NCBI GenBank assembly: GCA_016191345.1
Contig: JACPOU010000042.1
Span: 1-64,000, forward strand
DNA length: 64,000 nucleotides
Reading direction: 5' to 3'
From: Chloroflexota bacterium
GTDB lineage: Bacteria; Chloroflexota; Limnocylindria; Limnocylindrales; CSP1-4
The notes under the pieces are model-generated. The model did no database searches and was not told the origin of the DNA. It saw nothing but the letters and a program-made list of their open reading frames with translations. Positions 8,356 through 16,422 of this stretch are shown one piece after another. Numbering within the stretch: the stretch's first letter is position 1; every line of letters begins with the position of its first letter. The translations under genes were made by a program, and so were the position numbers.

Positions 8356-9780
8356 CTAGTACGAGAACCCGAAGACGCCCTGGGGAAGGTGGATGCCCTC
8401 CGCCTCGAAGCGCTCGACGAACTTGGGCCGGATCCCGGTCGGCTTCAGGCGGCCCTGGATCTTGCCGTCGATGACCCCGGTCTGCTCGAACACGAACACG
8501 TCCTGCATGACGATGACGTCACCCTCCATGCCCTGGACCTCGGTGATGTTCGTGATGCGGCGGGTGCCGTCCTTCATCCGGGACTGGTGGACGATGATGT
8601 CGACCGCGGACGCGATCTGCTCCCGGATGGCGCGGACCGGAAGGTCCACGCCGGCCATGAGGACCATCGTCTCGAGGCGGGAGAGCATGTCGCGCGGCGT
8701 GTTCGCGTGGCCGGTGGACAGCGAGCCGTCGTGGCCCGTGTTCATGGCCTGAAGCATGTCCAGCGCCTCGCCCGAACGACACTCCCCGACGACGATGCGG
8801 TCGGGGCGCATGCGGAGGGCGTTGCGGACGAGCTCCCGGATCGGGATCGCGCCCTTGCCCTCGATGTTCGGCGGGCGGGACTCGAGCGTGACGACGTGCT
8901 CCTGGCGGAGCTGGAGCTCGGCGGCGTCCTCGATCGTGACGATCCGCTCGTCGTTCGGGATGAAGGACGAGAGGACGTTGAGCGTGGTCGTCTTGCCGGA
9001 GCCGGTGCCGCCGGACACGAAGGCGTTGAGGCGGGCCTCGACGCAGGCGCGCAGGAACTCGAACATCTCGGGCGTCGCCGTCCCGAACCGGATCAGGTCG
9101 TCCACGGTGAAGGGGGTGGCCGCGAACTTCCGGATCGTGATGACCGGGCCGATCAGCGAGAGGGGCGGGATGATCGCGTTGACGCGCGAGCCGTCGGTGA
9201 GGCGGGCGTCCACCATCGGCGAGGACTCGTCAACGCGGCGACCGATCGGGGCAATGATCCGATCGATGATCCGCATGACGTGGTCGTCGTTCTGGAAGAC
9301 GACGTTCGTCAGCTCCAGCTTGCCGGACCGCTCGATGTAGATCTGGCGCGGGCCGTTGACCATGATCTCCGAGATCGACTCGTCCCGGAGGAGCGGCTCC
9401 AGCGGCCCGAGGCCGATGATCTCGTCGGTGATCTGCTCGAGCATCCGGACGCGCTCGGCGCGCGTGAGGGCCAGGCCCTCCTCGTCGATGACCTTGCCGA
9501 AGATCTCCTCGATCTGGCGGCGGACCTCGACCTGGTTGGACAGGTCCAGCTTGGGATCCAGGTCCTGGATGACACGGCTCTGGATCCGGAACTTGACGTC
9601 CCGGAAGGACTCCCGGACGGGAGCCTGGGACATGAGGCGCGGCGAGACCGGGCTGCCGCCGGGGGGCGTGGCGCCACCGCCGCCGGCGGGACCCGCCGGC
9701 ACCGGCGCGTTCGACCCGGCTCCGGGCTCCTGGCCCGGACGGGCACTTTCGATTCGCTTCAGCAGGGACATCGCCACCAC
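8356..9780 (-). CDS. tadA: Tad pilus assembly ATPase TadA/CpaF
   Basis: A 474-residue hexameric secretion ATPase that powers Flp pilus assembly. A Gly/Pro-rich N-terminal ~55 residues is followed by the N-terminal domain, then Walker A GGTGSGKTTTLN at ~257-264, an Asp-box-like acidic region (DERIVTIEDAAEL), and Walker B region MRPDRIVVGECRSGEALDML. HDGSLSTGHANTP gives the His box. All catalytic motifs look intact. It is preceded by tadZ and followed by tadB on the same strand. Confidence 0.92.
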   Translation of the reverse strand: MVAMSLLKRIESARPGQEPGAGSNAPVPAGPAGGGGATPPGGSPVSPRLMSQAPVRESFRDVKFRIQSRVIQDLDPKLDLSNQVEVRRQIEEIFGKVIDEEGLALTRAERVRMLEQITDEIIGLGPLEPLLRDESISEIMVNGPRQIYIERSGKLELTNVVFQNDDHVMRIIDRIIAPIGRRVDESSPMVDARLTDGSRVNAIIPPLSLIGPVITIRKFAATPFTVDDLIRFGTATPEMFEFLRACVEARLNAFVSGGTGSGKTTTLNVLSSFIPNDERIVTIEDAAELQLRQEHVVTLESRPPNIEGKGAIPIRELVRNALRMRPDRIVVGECRSGEALDMLQAMNTGHDGSLSTGHANTPRDMLSRLETMVLMAGVDLPVRAIREQIASAVDIIVHQSRMKDGTRRITNITEVQGMEGDVIVMQDVFVFEQTGVIDGKIQGRLKPTGIRPKFVERFEAEGIHLPQGVFGFSY

Positions 9781-9814
9781 CCCTTCAGAGCCCCCGAGGG
9801 CCTACCCGTATGCA

Positions 9815-11071
9815 TCATCGCCACGCGAACAGCGACTTCTTCGCTGCCGCCTTGCTCGAAGCCTTGTCGGCCGCCGCCGCCGGGTTTGCCGGCGACGCCC
9901 CTGCGACCGCCGTGGCGAGCCGCAGGATGTCCTGCGAGACCTGGGCCTCGCGGTTGCTCAGGAAGAAGGGGACGCCACGATTCAGCGCATAGACCACACT
10001 GCGCCCGTCGCTGACGATCGTGTGATCCACCTTCCGGCCGATCGAGTGCTCGACGTCCGCGACGCGGATGCCGAGGGTCGAGTCGGCGCGGTTGAGGACG
10101 AGGCGGACCTTCTCGGGGCCGTAGCCCAGCTGCTCCGCGACCTTCAGGAAGAGTCGCATGTTCTTGATGCTCGTGATCTCGAGGCTGAGGAGCGTCAGGA
10201 CGAGGTCCGCGGTGTCGAGGATCGCGAGGGTCGTGTCGTTGAACGTCGATGGGCAGTCCACGATCACGAGGTCGTGATCGGCGCGGAGGCGCTCGATCAC
10301 GCGTCGCGCGTGGGCGGCGGTGACGAGCTCCGCCTGCTCCGGCGAGGGCGGCGCGAGGAGCACCCGGACGCCGGACGAGTGGCTGATGAGGAAGTTGTCG
10401 AGTGATTCGAGCTCGCCGGCCTCGAGCTCGGGGGCCAGCTCCACGATGGACTTGTTCTTCGGATTCAGGTTGAGGAGGACCCCGACGTCGCCGAACTGGA
10501 AGGAGCCGTCCATGAGGGCGACCTTCTTGCCACCCAGCGACGCCGCGGCGACCGCGAGGTTGACGGCGACCGTGGTCCGGCCCACGCCGCCCTTCGGGCT
10601 GAAGACGGCGACGACCGTGCCGGGCTCGCCGTCGTGGCTTCCGTTGCCCGAGGCGGGGCTCGCCGCCGCGATCGTGAAGCGGCTCATCTTGTCGCGCTCT
10701 CGGGTCCAGACCTGCCGGATGGACGCCGTGAGCTCGTCCGAGCTGAACGGCTTGACGAGGAACTCCCGGGCACCGGCGAGCATCGAGCGGCGGAGGTAGT
10801 CCGCCTCGCCCTGGACGGACATCATCACGACCGAGGCCGTCGGGCACCTGGCCGCGAGGAGCTCCGTCGCCGCGATGCCGTCCATGTCCGGCATGTTGAT
10901 GTCCATGAGGACGACATCGGGGCGAAGGGCGACCGCCTGGGCCACCGCATCGGCGCCGGACGCGGCGACACCCACGACCTCGATGTCGCCCTCGAAGCCG
11001 AGGAGCTTCGAGAGGTGATCGCGGGTCTCCGGAATGTCGTCGACGATCAGGACCTTGATGCGGTCGGTCAT
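9815..11071 (-). CDS. tadZ: TadZ/CpaE: receiver domain fused to MinD-like ATPase
   Basis: A 418-residue protein. Residues ~5-125 form a response-regulator receiver with VLIVDDIPETRD, the phospho-acceptor region DVVLMDINMPDMDG and FLVKPFSSDEL. Residues ~150-395 form a ParA/MinD-type domain with the deviant Walker A FSPKGGVGRTTVAVN, in which arginine replaces the usual second lysine, and VIVDCPSTFND. The C-terminus is Ala/Ser/Lys-rich. TadZ/CpaE localises the pilus machine at the cell pole in other bacteria. The receiver Asp is retained, so phosphorylation is possible; the NarL-type system at 13.2-16.4 kb is a candidate partner by proximity only. Confidence 0.88.
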   Translation of the reverse strand: MTDRIKVLIVDDIPETRDHLSKLLGFEGDIEVVGVAASGADAVAQAVALRPDVVLMDINMPDMDGIAATELLAARCPTASVVMMSVQGEADYLRRSMLAGAREFLVKPFSSDELTASIRQVWTRERDKMSRFTIAAASPASGNGSHDGEPGTVVAVFSPKGGVGRTTVAVNLAVAAASLGGKKVALMDGSFQFGDVGVLLNLNPKNKSIVELAPELEAGELESLDNFLISHSSGVRVLLAPPSPEQAELVTAAHARRVIERLRADHDLVIVDCPSTFNDTTLAILDTADLVLTLLSLEITSIKNMRLFLKVAEQLGYGPEKVRLVLNRADSTLGIRVADVEHSIGRKVDHTIVSDGRSVVYALNRGVPFFLSNREAQVSQDILRLATAVAGASPANPAAAADKASSKAAAKKSLFAWR

Positions 11072-11113
11072 GGCAGGTGTCGCTGGTCTCTGCGTGCGAG
11101 GGTCAGGTTCGGA

Positions 11114-12001
11114 TCAGGGGAGCGGGCTCGGAGCGGGGACGACGATCGGCGCCGGGGGCAGGACGCCCCAGTTGTCCACCATCGTCTTCAGGACGAGGCC
11201 GGTGGTCGCCGTGGTCTCCGGGACGATCGGGTTGCCCTGGGCGTCCACGAAGTCCTTGGGCGAGCGAAGGGCGAGCGTGATGTTGCCGTCCACCTGCGCG
11301 AACCTGATGACCTCGGCCTGCTGGTTCGTGACGGCGAGGATCACGATCTCCTGCTGGCCGTTGAGGGTCGTCCCGCCGGAATCGGGCGCGGGCGTGGCCG
11401 CGCCGGTCTGCGTCGTCGGCGGTGCCGGCAGCAGGGTGCCGACGACCTGGAGGCCCTGGAGGAGCATCTTGACGCTCGTCGGGTCGTACAGCGCGCCGGT
11501 CGTGGGCGTCGTGGCGTTGCCGACGAAGTAGTTGATCGGGAAGGTGGGGCTGATCTGGGCGATCAGGTCCACGTAGTCACCCGTCTTGATGAGGGTGCCG
11601 ACGCCGGAGACCTGGTCCACCTGGACCGACATGCAGGTGAAGCCGGCCGGACACTCGACGTTGACGCCGGAGCCGACCACGAACTGGGCGGTGCTCAGCT
11701 GCTGACCCTTGGCGATGGACGCGCGCGCCGTCTGGCCGATGACCTGGCTGACCGCGGCGTAGGCGCCCGGGACGCGGGCATCCGCAGGTTGCTTCTCGGT
11801 GGCGACCATGGCCGCCGTCACGGTGACGCCCAGCGGGATGTCGCGCGCGGCAACCACGGTCTCGATCTCCGCCGGCGCCGCACTCTGGCCGGCCGTGCCA
11901 GACCCGCTCGAGCCGCCGCTCAGCAGGATGATCACGAAGACGAATGCCAGCGCGGCGAGAAAGACGCCGATGAGCAGGACGAGCCGATTGGAGCGCTTCA
12001 A
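11114..12001 (-). CDS. cpaB: Flp pilus assembly protein CpaB (RcpC/SAF domain)
   Basis: A 295-residue protein with one N-terminal membrane anchor (LVLLIGVFLAALAFVFVIIL) followed by an SAF domain (VVAARDIPLGVTVTAAMVAT, GQTARASIAKGQQLSTAQF) and an RcpC-like region (LIKTGDYVDLIAQI, ALRSPKDFVDAQGNP). A Pro/Thr/Ala-rich linker lies near residues 205-225. The start is TTG at 12001, preceded by GGAGG eight bases upstream; no better ATG/GTG is available. CpaB is thought to act with the outer part of the Tad apparatus. It lies downstream of the three pilin genes across a 224-bp gap. Confidence 0.85.
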   Translation of the reverse strand: MKRSNRLVLLIGVFLAALAFVFVIILLSGGSSGSGTAGQSAAPAEIETVVAARDIPLGVTVTAAMVATEKQPADARVPGAYAAVSQVIGQTARASIAKGQQLSTAQFVVGSGVNVECPAGFTCMSVQVDQVSGVGTLIKTGDYVDLIAQISPTFPINYFVGNATTPTTGALYDPTSVKMLLQGLQVVGTLLPAPPTTQTGAATPAPDSGGTTLNGQQEIVILAVTNQQAEVIRFAQVDGNITLALRSPKDFVDAQGNPIVPETTATTGLVLKTMVDNWGVLPPAPIVVPAPSPLP

Positions 12002-12169
12002 GTAAGGATCCTCCCCGAGCCGCCATGTGTGACAGGTGGCACCACTCTAGCACCGCCCGAATGCCGCGCGACTATACCAATGGGCTAGGACCGTTGGTAG
12101 GTTTCGGCAGGAAATCCCGCATGGCGAAAGGTGATTCGCAAGGTAGCGATCCGGTGGTGCGGAAACGAA

Positions 12170-12196
12170 GCGGCCCGTCCCTGGGGGACGGGCCGC
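12170..12196 (-). terminator. hairpin downstream of Flp pilin gene 3
   Basis: GCGGCCCGTCCC and its complement GGGACGGGCCGC form a perfect 12-bp stem with a three-base loop. On the minus strand it is followed by TTCGTTT, a weak U-rich tail. It can act as a partial terminator between the pilins and cpaB, or protect the abundant pilin message. Confidence 0.75.
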
Positions 12197-12225
12197 GGTC
12201 GATCCAGGACATTGGTATGGATCGT

Positions 12226-12402
12226 CTAGATGGAGCTGCCGATGACGCTGAGCTGGGCGCTGATCTGCGACCCGAGGAATAGCAGGGCAAAGATCGACAC
12301 GATGGCGATGAGTGAAAGGATGAGTGCGTACTCTGCGAGGCCCTGACCATTCTCGTCGCGCCCGATCGCCGCGATCACGCGGGCGAGGGCGTTGGACGGC
12401 AT
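12226..12402 (-). CDS. flp: Flp/Fap-type pilin (third in order of transcription)
   Basis: A 58-residue prepilin. It has a short charged leader (MPSNALARVIAAIGRDENG), the prepilin-peptidase motif G|QGLAEY and a hydrophobic helix (ALILSLIAIVSIFALLF) ending in LGSQISAQLSVIGSSI. The ATG at 12402 has an excellent ribosome-binding site (AAGGAGGTG) about eight bases upstream. It is the most divergent of the three pilins. The upstream in-frame extension to 12468 is not needed. Confidence 0.88.
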   Translation of the reverse strand: MPSNALARVIAAIGRDENGQGLAEYALILSLIAIVSIFALLFLGSQISAQLSVIGSSI

Positions 12403-12469
12403 CTGTGCATCACCTCCTTCCTGGCGGGATGGAGGTCTCCCCCGCAAGATTCCTGCGCGAGAAACCATG

Positions 12470-12500
12470 GGACCGCCGGCCCAGCTGGGTCCGGCGGTCC
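12470..12500 (-). terminator. hairpin downstream of Flp pilin gene 2
   Basis: GGACCGCCGG pairs with CCGGCGGTCC across an 11-base loop. Minus-strand sequence after the stem is ATGGTTTCTC, only weakly U-rich. It lies between the second and third pilin genes. Confidence 0.7.
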
Positions 12501-12531
12501 GGGATCGCTCGTGGGAGCGGCCTGCAACGTC

Positions 12532-12702
12532 CTAGACGGAGTTGCCGACCTTGCTGAGGATCGAGCTGATCTGGCTGCCGAGGAACAGAAGAGCGACGAT
12601 CGCGACGATCGCGATGAGCGCGAGGATCAGCGCGTACTCGGCGAGTCCCTGGCCTTCCTCGTCACGATTGAACGAAGCGATAAGAGCAGAAATGTAGGAC
12701 AT
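12532..12702 (-). CDS. flp: Flp/Fap-type pilin (second)
   Basis: A 56-residue prepilin that is easily missed because of its length. It starts MSYISALIASFNRDEEG, carries the cleavage motif G|QGLAEY, a helix ALILALIAIVAIVALLF and ends SQISSILSKVGNSV. It shares most of its mature sequence with the pilin at 12901-13071. A GGGGGTG ribosome-binding site lies about eight bases before the ATG. It is flanked by hairpins on both sides. Confidence 0.88.
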   Translation of the reverse strand: MSYISALIASFNRDEEGQGLAEYALILALIAIVAIVALLFLGSQISSILSKVGNSV

Positions 12703-12841
12703 GAAGTGGACACCCCCTTTCCTGTCTGGCTCCCCGATTCGGCGGGGGCGGCGCTCAACCTACGGTCGGACCCGATCCGTGTCAAGCGCGCCGAAGGTCC
12801 TAGGACCCCACAAGACTGACACAACCCGCCGGGCATGAAGA

Positions 12842-12877
12842 GAGCCGCCACCCCCTGATGCCAGGGGCCGGCGGCTC
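12842..12877 (-). terminator. hairpin downstream of Flp pilin gene 1
   Basis: GAGCCGCC pairs with GGCGGCTC, with an additional inner CCCC/GGGG pairing. The minus-strand tail is TCTTCAT. It separates the first and second pilin genes. Confidence 0.7.
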
Positions 12878-12900
12878 ACGGGTTGGACACCCACCGGCCG

Positions 12901-13071
12901 CTAGATGGAGTTCCCGACCTGGCTGAGGATATTGCTGATCTGGCCGCCCAGGAAGAGCAGGGCCACGATCGCGACGATGGCGATGAGGGCAAGGATGAGG
13001 GCGTACTCGGCCAGACCCTGGCCGTCCTCGTCGCGCCGGAGCGAGGCGAGGAACGCGGTGATGAGCGCCAT
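12901..13071 (-). CDS. flp: Flp/Fap-type pilin (first, promoter-proximal)
   Basis: A 56-residue prepilin: MALITAFLASLRRDEDG, then G|QGLAEY, the helix ALILALIAIVAIVALLF and the tail GGQISNILSQVGNSI. The ATG at 13071 follows AGGAGA about nine bases upstream. Being first on the transcript and followed by a hairpin, it is likely the major pilin. No prepilin peptidase (TadV/CpaA) or minor pilin genes are in the window, so these must lie elsewhere. Confidence 0.88.
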   Translation of the reverse strand: MALITAFLASLRRDEDGQGLAEYALILALIAIVAIVALLFLGGQISNILSQVGNSI

Positions 13072-13207
13072 GGGCAAGGTCTCCTGTGCTGCGTCGACTC
13101 CCCGGACCACGCACTCTACTTCGGCCGGACGACTCCGCCAGGACCCCGATGGTCCTGTTCGGCATCATCGACGCGGATTCCTGGTGCCCCCGGGCACACA
13201 CGGCGCA

Positions 13208-14503
13208 TCAGCCCGCGGTCGCTCCCGCGCCGCCGTCCGCTTCGGGCCCGGCCTCCTCCGACGCCGCATCGCTCAACCTGGCAAGCGGCAGGACGAGGCG
13301 GATCCGGCCACCCTCATCGAGCAGTTCCGCGCCGATGCCGAGCGAGGCCGCGCGGCCGGCCAGATCTCGCCAGGTTCGCTTCGGGAGCTGGACCACGGCG
13401 TTGCGGCGAGCCGTCTCGGCGGCCACCACCTCGGCTTCGCGGCGTTGCTCGACCATCGCCGCCAGCGCGGCCGGCATGTCTCCGTCCTCGGCCGGCAACG
13501 ACGAGATGATCGCGGCCGGCGGGGTGCGCGCGGCCGCCAGCTCCACCGCCAGGACGTCCGTCCAGTCGAGTCGCAGCGAGACGCGTTCCGGCTTCGCCTC
13601 GAGGTAGGCGCCGAGGCCCTCGTCGAGGATCCGGAACAGCCCGCTCTCGAGGTCGACGGGGAGCCGCAGATCGACGCCCATCGACTCGAACTCGACGGCG
13701 ATCCCGGCGCGACGACCGCGTTCCCGGGCCGCGCGACGGAGCGTGGGCACGAGGCCCAGGTCGTCGAGCACCATCGGCCGGACGTCGAAGATGAAGGCCT
13801 TCGTTGCCTCGAGGGTCTGCTGGACCATGGCCACGAGCTGCCGCAGCTCCGACTCGGCGGCGGACGGATCCCTCGCCACGAGGCGCTCCACGATCTCCGC
13901 CTGGAGGACGATGTTCGTCAGGCTCTGGGCCGGACCGTCGTGCATCGCGCGGGCGATCTCGCGCCGCAGGTCCTCCTGGGCGGAGAGCACGAGCCTGGAG
14001 ACGGCCGGCGGCACCGCCAGGCCATCATCGTCATCGGCGCTGCCCGATCCTGCCGCCGCGCCGGCGGCCTTCGTCCCAGGGCCCCGCCCCTTCCGTCCGC
14101 CAGGCGCGTCGGGGGCGCCCACGTCACCACGCGCCCTGGTCGCGTCGCCCGCTCGGTGTTCCGGCCCCTCCCCTTCGCCCGCGATGAGGCGGCCGTGGTC
14201 GTCGATCGCCTGCTGGAGCCGGACCAGCGACTTGCGCTTCCCGTCGAGGATCTCGACCTGCGCGTCCATGAGCGCCGCGCGCCGGGTCAGGGTCACCGCC
14301 TGGTTGGCGAGATCGAGCACCTCCCGGGCGCTCGAGGACGAGCCGAGGGCCGCCAGCTTCTCCGCCGCCGCGGCCCGCCGCGCCTCGTGCCGGGCGAACT
14401 CCGTCCTGGCCTGCGCGACCAGCAGCTCGATCTCGGCCATCTCGGTCGCGATCTGCGCCGATTCGGCGCGGAACGGCTCGGGAAGGTCCTCGGGCACGGT
14501 CAT
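13208..14503 (-). CDS. degenerate NarL-family histidine kinase-like protein
   Basis: A 431-residue soluble protein with an N-terminal coiled-coil region (residues ~15-110), a Gly/Ala/Asp-rich linker, and a HisKA_3 dimerisation domain with intact phospho-acceptor context (REIARAMHDGPAQSLTNIVL) and the X-region IFDVRPMVLDDLGLVPTLR. The ATP-binding domain is abnormal: the N-box region reads LFRILDEGLGAYLEAK with no Asn, and no DDGxG box is present. It probably cannot bind ATP in the usual way, so it may be a phosphotransfer partner or regulator of the neighbouring canonical kinase. Confidence 0.7.
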   Translation of the reverse strand: MTVPEDLPEPFRAESAQIATEMAEIELLVAQARTEFARHEARRAAAAEKLAALGSSSSAREVLDLANQAVTLTRRAALMDAQVEILDGKRKSLVRLQQAIDDHGRLIAGEGEGPEHRAGDATRARGDVGAPDAPGGRKGRGPGTKAAGAAAGSGSADDDDGLAVPPAVSRLVLSAQEDLRREIARAMHDGPAQSLTNIVLQAEIVERLVARDPSAAESELRQLVAMVQQTLEATKAFIFDVRPMVLDDLGLVPTLRRAARERGRRAGIAVEFESMGVDLRLPVDLESGLFRILDEGLGAYLEAKPERVSLRLDWTDVLAVELAAARTPPAAIISSLPAEDGDMPAALAAMVEQRREAEVVAAETARRNAVVQLPKRTWRDLAGRAASLGIGAELLDEGGRIRLVLPLARLSDAASEEAGPEADGGAGATAG

Positions 14504-14544
14504 CGGCAGGGATGGCCCCCGGATTCGCTGGGTCGCAGGACGGC

Positions 14545-15276
14545 TCAGTCCTCCGGCATCTTGATCCAGCCCTGGCGCATCGCGTAGACGACGGCCTGGG
14601 TCCGGTCGTTCACGGAGAGCTTCCGGAGGATCGAGCTCATGTGGTTCTTGACGGTCTGCTCGCTGATCGAGAGCTGGTAGGCGACCTGCTTGTTGGTCAT
14701 GCCCTGGGCAATGTTGTCCAGGATCTCCACCTCGCGAGGGGAGAGCGGCGCGAAGATCGGGGCGGCCTCCTGGCCATAGACCGCGAGCTCGCGGAACTCC
14801 TTCAGGACGCGCGATGCGACGGCCGGCTGCGAGAAGACCTTGTCATTGATGAGGTACTCGCCGTTGGCGACGCGGCGGATGATCTGGACGAGGTCGTCCG
14901 GGCTGACGTCCTTGAGGATGAAGGCCGCGGCACCGGCCTTGATCGCGTCGAAGAGCGAATCATCGTCCTCGGCGGAGGCGAGGACGATGACCGATGTGGA
15001 CGGCAGCTCGCGCTTGATCCGCTGGGTCGTCTCGATGCCGCCGGGAGCGGGCAGCGAGAGGTCCATGAGGATGATCTGCGGGGAGGTCTCGAGGGCCGCC
15101 TCGATGGCGCTCCGGGCGTCCTCCGCCTCGGACACGACCTCGAGGTCCGGCTCCTTGGAGAGGATCTGGGCGATGCCGACGCGGAACAGGACGTGATCGT
15201 CGACGATCAGGATCCGGATCCGCTCGTCGCCGGGCCGACGTCGTCGCTCCGGCCCGCTGTACTCCATCGCGCTCAT
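14545..15276 (-). CDS. NarL/FixJ-type response regulator
   Basis: A 243-residue protein. The receiver domain (residues ~20-135) has ILIVDDHVLFRVGIAQIL, the phospho-acceptor region IILMDLSLPAPGG and the conserved Lys in FILKDVSPDDL. The LuxR-type DNA-binding domain lies at the C-terminus: LSPREVEILDNIAQGMTNKQ and QTVKNHMSSILRKL. Its ATG overlaps the stop of the upstream kinase gene (ATGA). It lies between one canonical and one degenerate kinase, so it is the expected output of both. Confidence 0.9.
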   Translation of the reverse strand: MSAMEYSGPERRRRPGDERIRILIVDDHVLFRVGIAQILSKEPDLEVVSEAEDARSAIEAALETSPQIILMDLSLPAPGGIETTQRIKRELPSTSVIVLASAEDDDSLFDAIKAGAAAFILKDVSPDDLVQIIRRVANGEYLINDKVFSQPAVASRVLKEFRELAVYGQEAAPIFAPLSPREVEILDNIAQGMTNKQVAYQLSISEQTVKNHMSSILRKLSVNDRTQAVVYAMRQGWIKMPED

Positions 15277-16391
15277 CTGCTCTCCTCCGCTGCCCTGGGG
15301 ATCGCAATCCGGACCACCGTGCCGACGTCCGGACGTGATCGTACTTCGAATCGGGCGCCGATCAGCTCCGCCCGCTCGCGCATGAACTGGAGGCCGAAGT
15401 TGCGGCGGCCCCGGGCCGCGATCGCCGCGACATCGAATCCCCGACCGTCATCCTCGACCTCGACGACCCATTCTCCGCCTTCGGGCGCCGCCCGGACGGT
15501 TGCGTGACCGGCCGCCGCGTGCTTGCGGACGTTCTGGAGCGCCTCCTGGACGATCCGCAGGACAACAGTCTGGATCGGGTCGCCGAGCTCGCCGATCGCG
15601 GCATCCACCTCAACCTGGATCGGGATGGCCAGGATGGCCGTCAGCTGCTCCGCGCTCGAGCGAATCGCGCCGTCGAGCCCGAGGTCGGCCAGGATCGGCG
15701 GCCGGAGCTGGCTGATGAAGGCGCGGACGTCCCCGAGCTCGCGGCGCAGGACCTCGCGGAGGAGCCGGAGCTCCGCCGCCGCGAGGACCGGCTCCCGGCC
15801 GAGCAGCCGCTCGATGACCTCGACCTGGAAGGCCGCGTTCGAGAGGGCCTGGGCGGGCCCGTCGTGGACCTCCCGGGCGAGGCGGGTTCGCTCCGATTCC
15901 TGGGCCTCCACGACCCGCATCTGGACGTCGGTCGCCGTGAGCAGGCCATCGCCGGCATCGGCGACGAGCGAGGCATCGTCCCGGCCGAGGAAGAGCCAGG
16001 CGCTCTCGAGGCTGCGGATGGCCAGGTCCAGGCGGGCCAGCGCGCTCTGCTCGGCGCCGGTGGTCCGCGCGGCGATGGCCTCGTCCCGCCGGAGGACCCG
16101 CAGGCGGGCGTCATCCGCCCCGGCCTCGGCTGCGATCGCGGCTGCCTCGTCTGGTGTCGGCGACTCGTCGGACGCTCCCGCCGGCGCGGGGTTTCCGGCC
16201 GCCCGCCGGTCCACGATCGCGAGCTCGTCGCGGAGATGGCCCCACCGCACCACCTGCGCCTGGTGGCGTTCGCGGAACCGCTCGCGAACGGAGCGGAGGG
16301 AGTTCGCGCTGTAGGCAACCGCGGCCTGCGCCTCGGCCAGCAGCTCCTCCAGGCGGCCGTCGTGGGCGTCCTGGTCCGGCGTCGGTGTCAT
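15273..16391 (-). CDS. NarL-family sensor histidine kinase, canonical
   Basis: A 372-residue cytoplasmic kinase without a membrane segment. An N-terminal ~160-residue helical region precedes HisKA_3 (RTRLAREVHDGPAQALSNAA) and a complete HATPase domain: N-box VLRIVQEALQNVRKHA, G1 EVEDDGRGFD and NFGLQFMRERAELIGA. It resembles DegS/LiaS-type kinases. It is first in an operon with the response regulator and the degenerate kinase. The signal is unknown; the closeness of the tad operon makes control of pili a reasonable guess only. Confidence 0.88.
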   Translation of the reverse strand: MTPTPDQDAHDGRLEELLAEAQAAVAYSANSLRSVRERFRERHQAQVVRWGHLRDELAIVDRRAAGNPAPAGASDESPTPDEAAAIAAEAGADDARLRVLRRDEAIAARTTGAEQSALARLDLAIRSLESAWLFLGRDDASLVADAGDGLLTATDVQMRVVEAQESERTRLAREVHDGPAQALSNAAFQVEVIERLLGREPVLAAAELRLLREVLRRELGDVRAFISQLRPPILADLGLDGAIRSSAEQLTAILAIPIQVEVDAAIGELGDPIQTVVLRIVQEALQNVRKHAAAGHATVRAAPEGGEWVVEVEDDGRGFDVAAIAARGRRNFGLQFMRERAELIGARFEVRSRPDVGTVVRIAIPRAAEESR

Positions 16392-16422
16392 GCGCGGCGA
16401 GTATACGGGTCGATCTCTTCGC

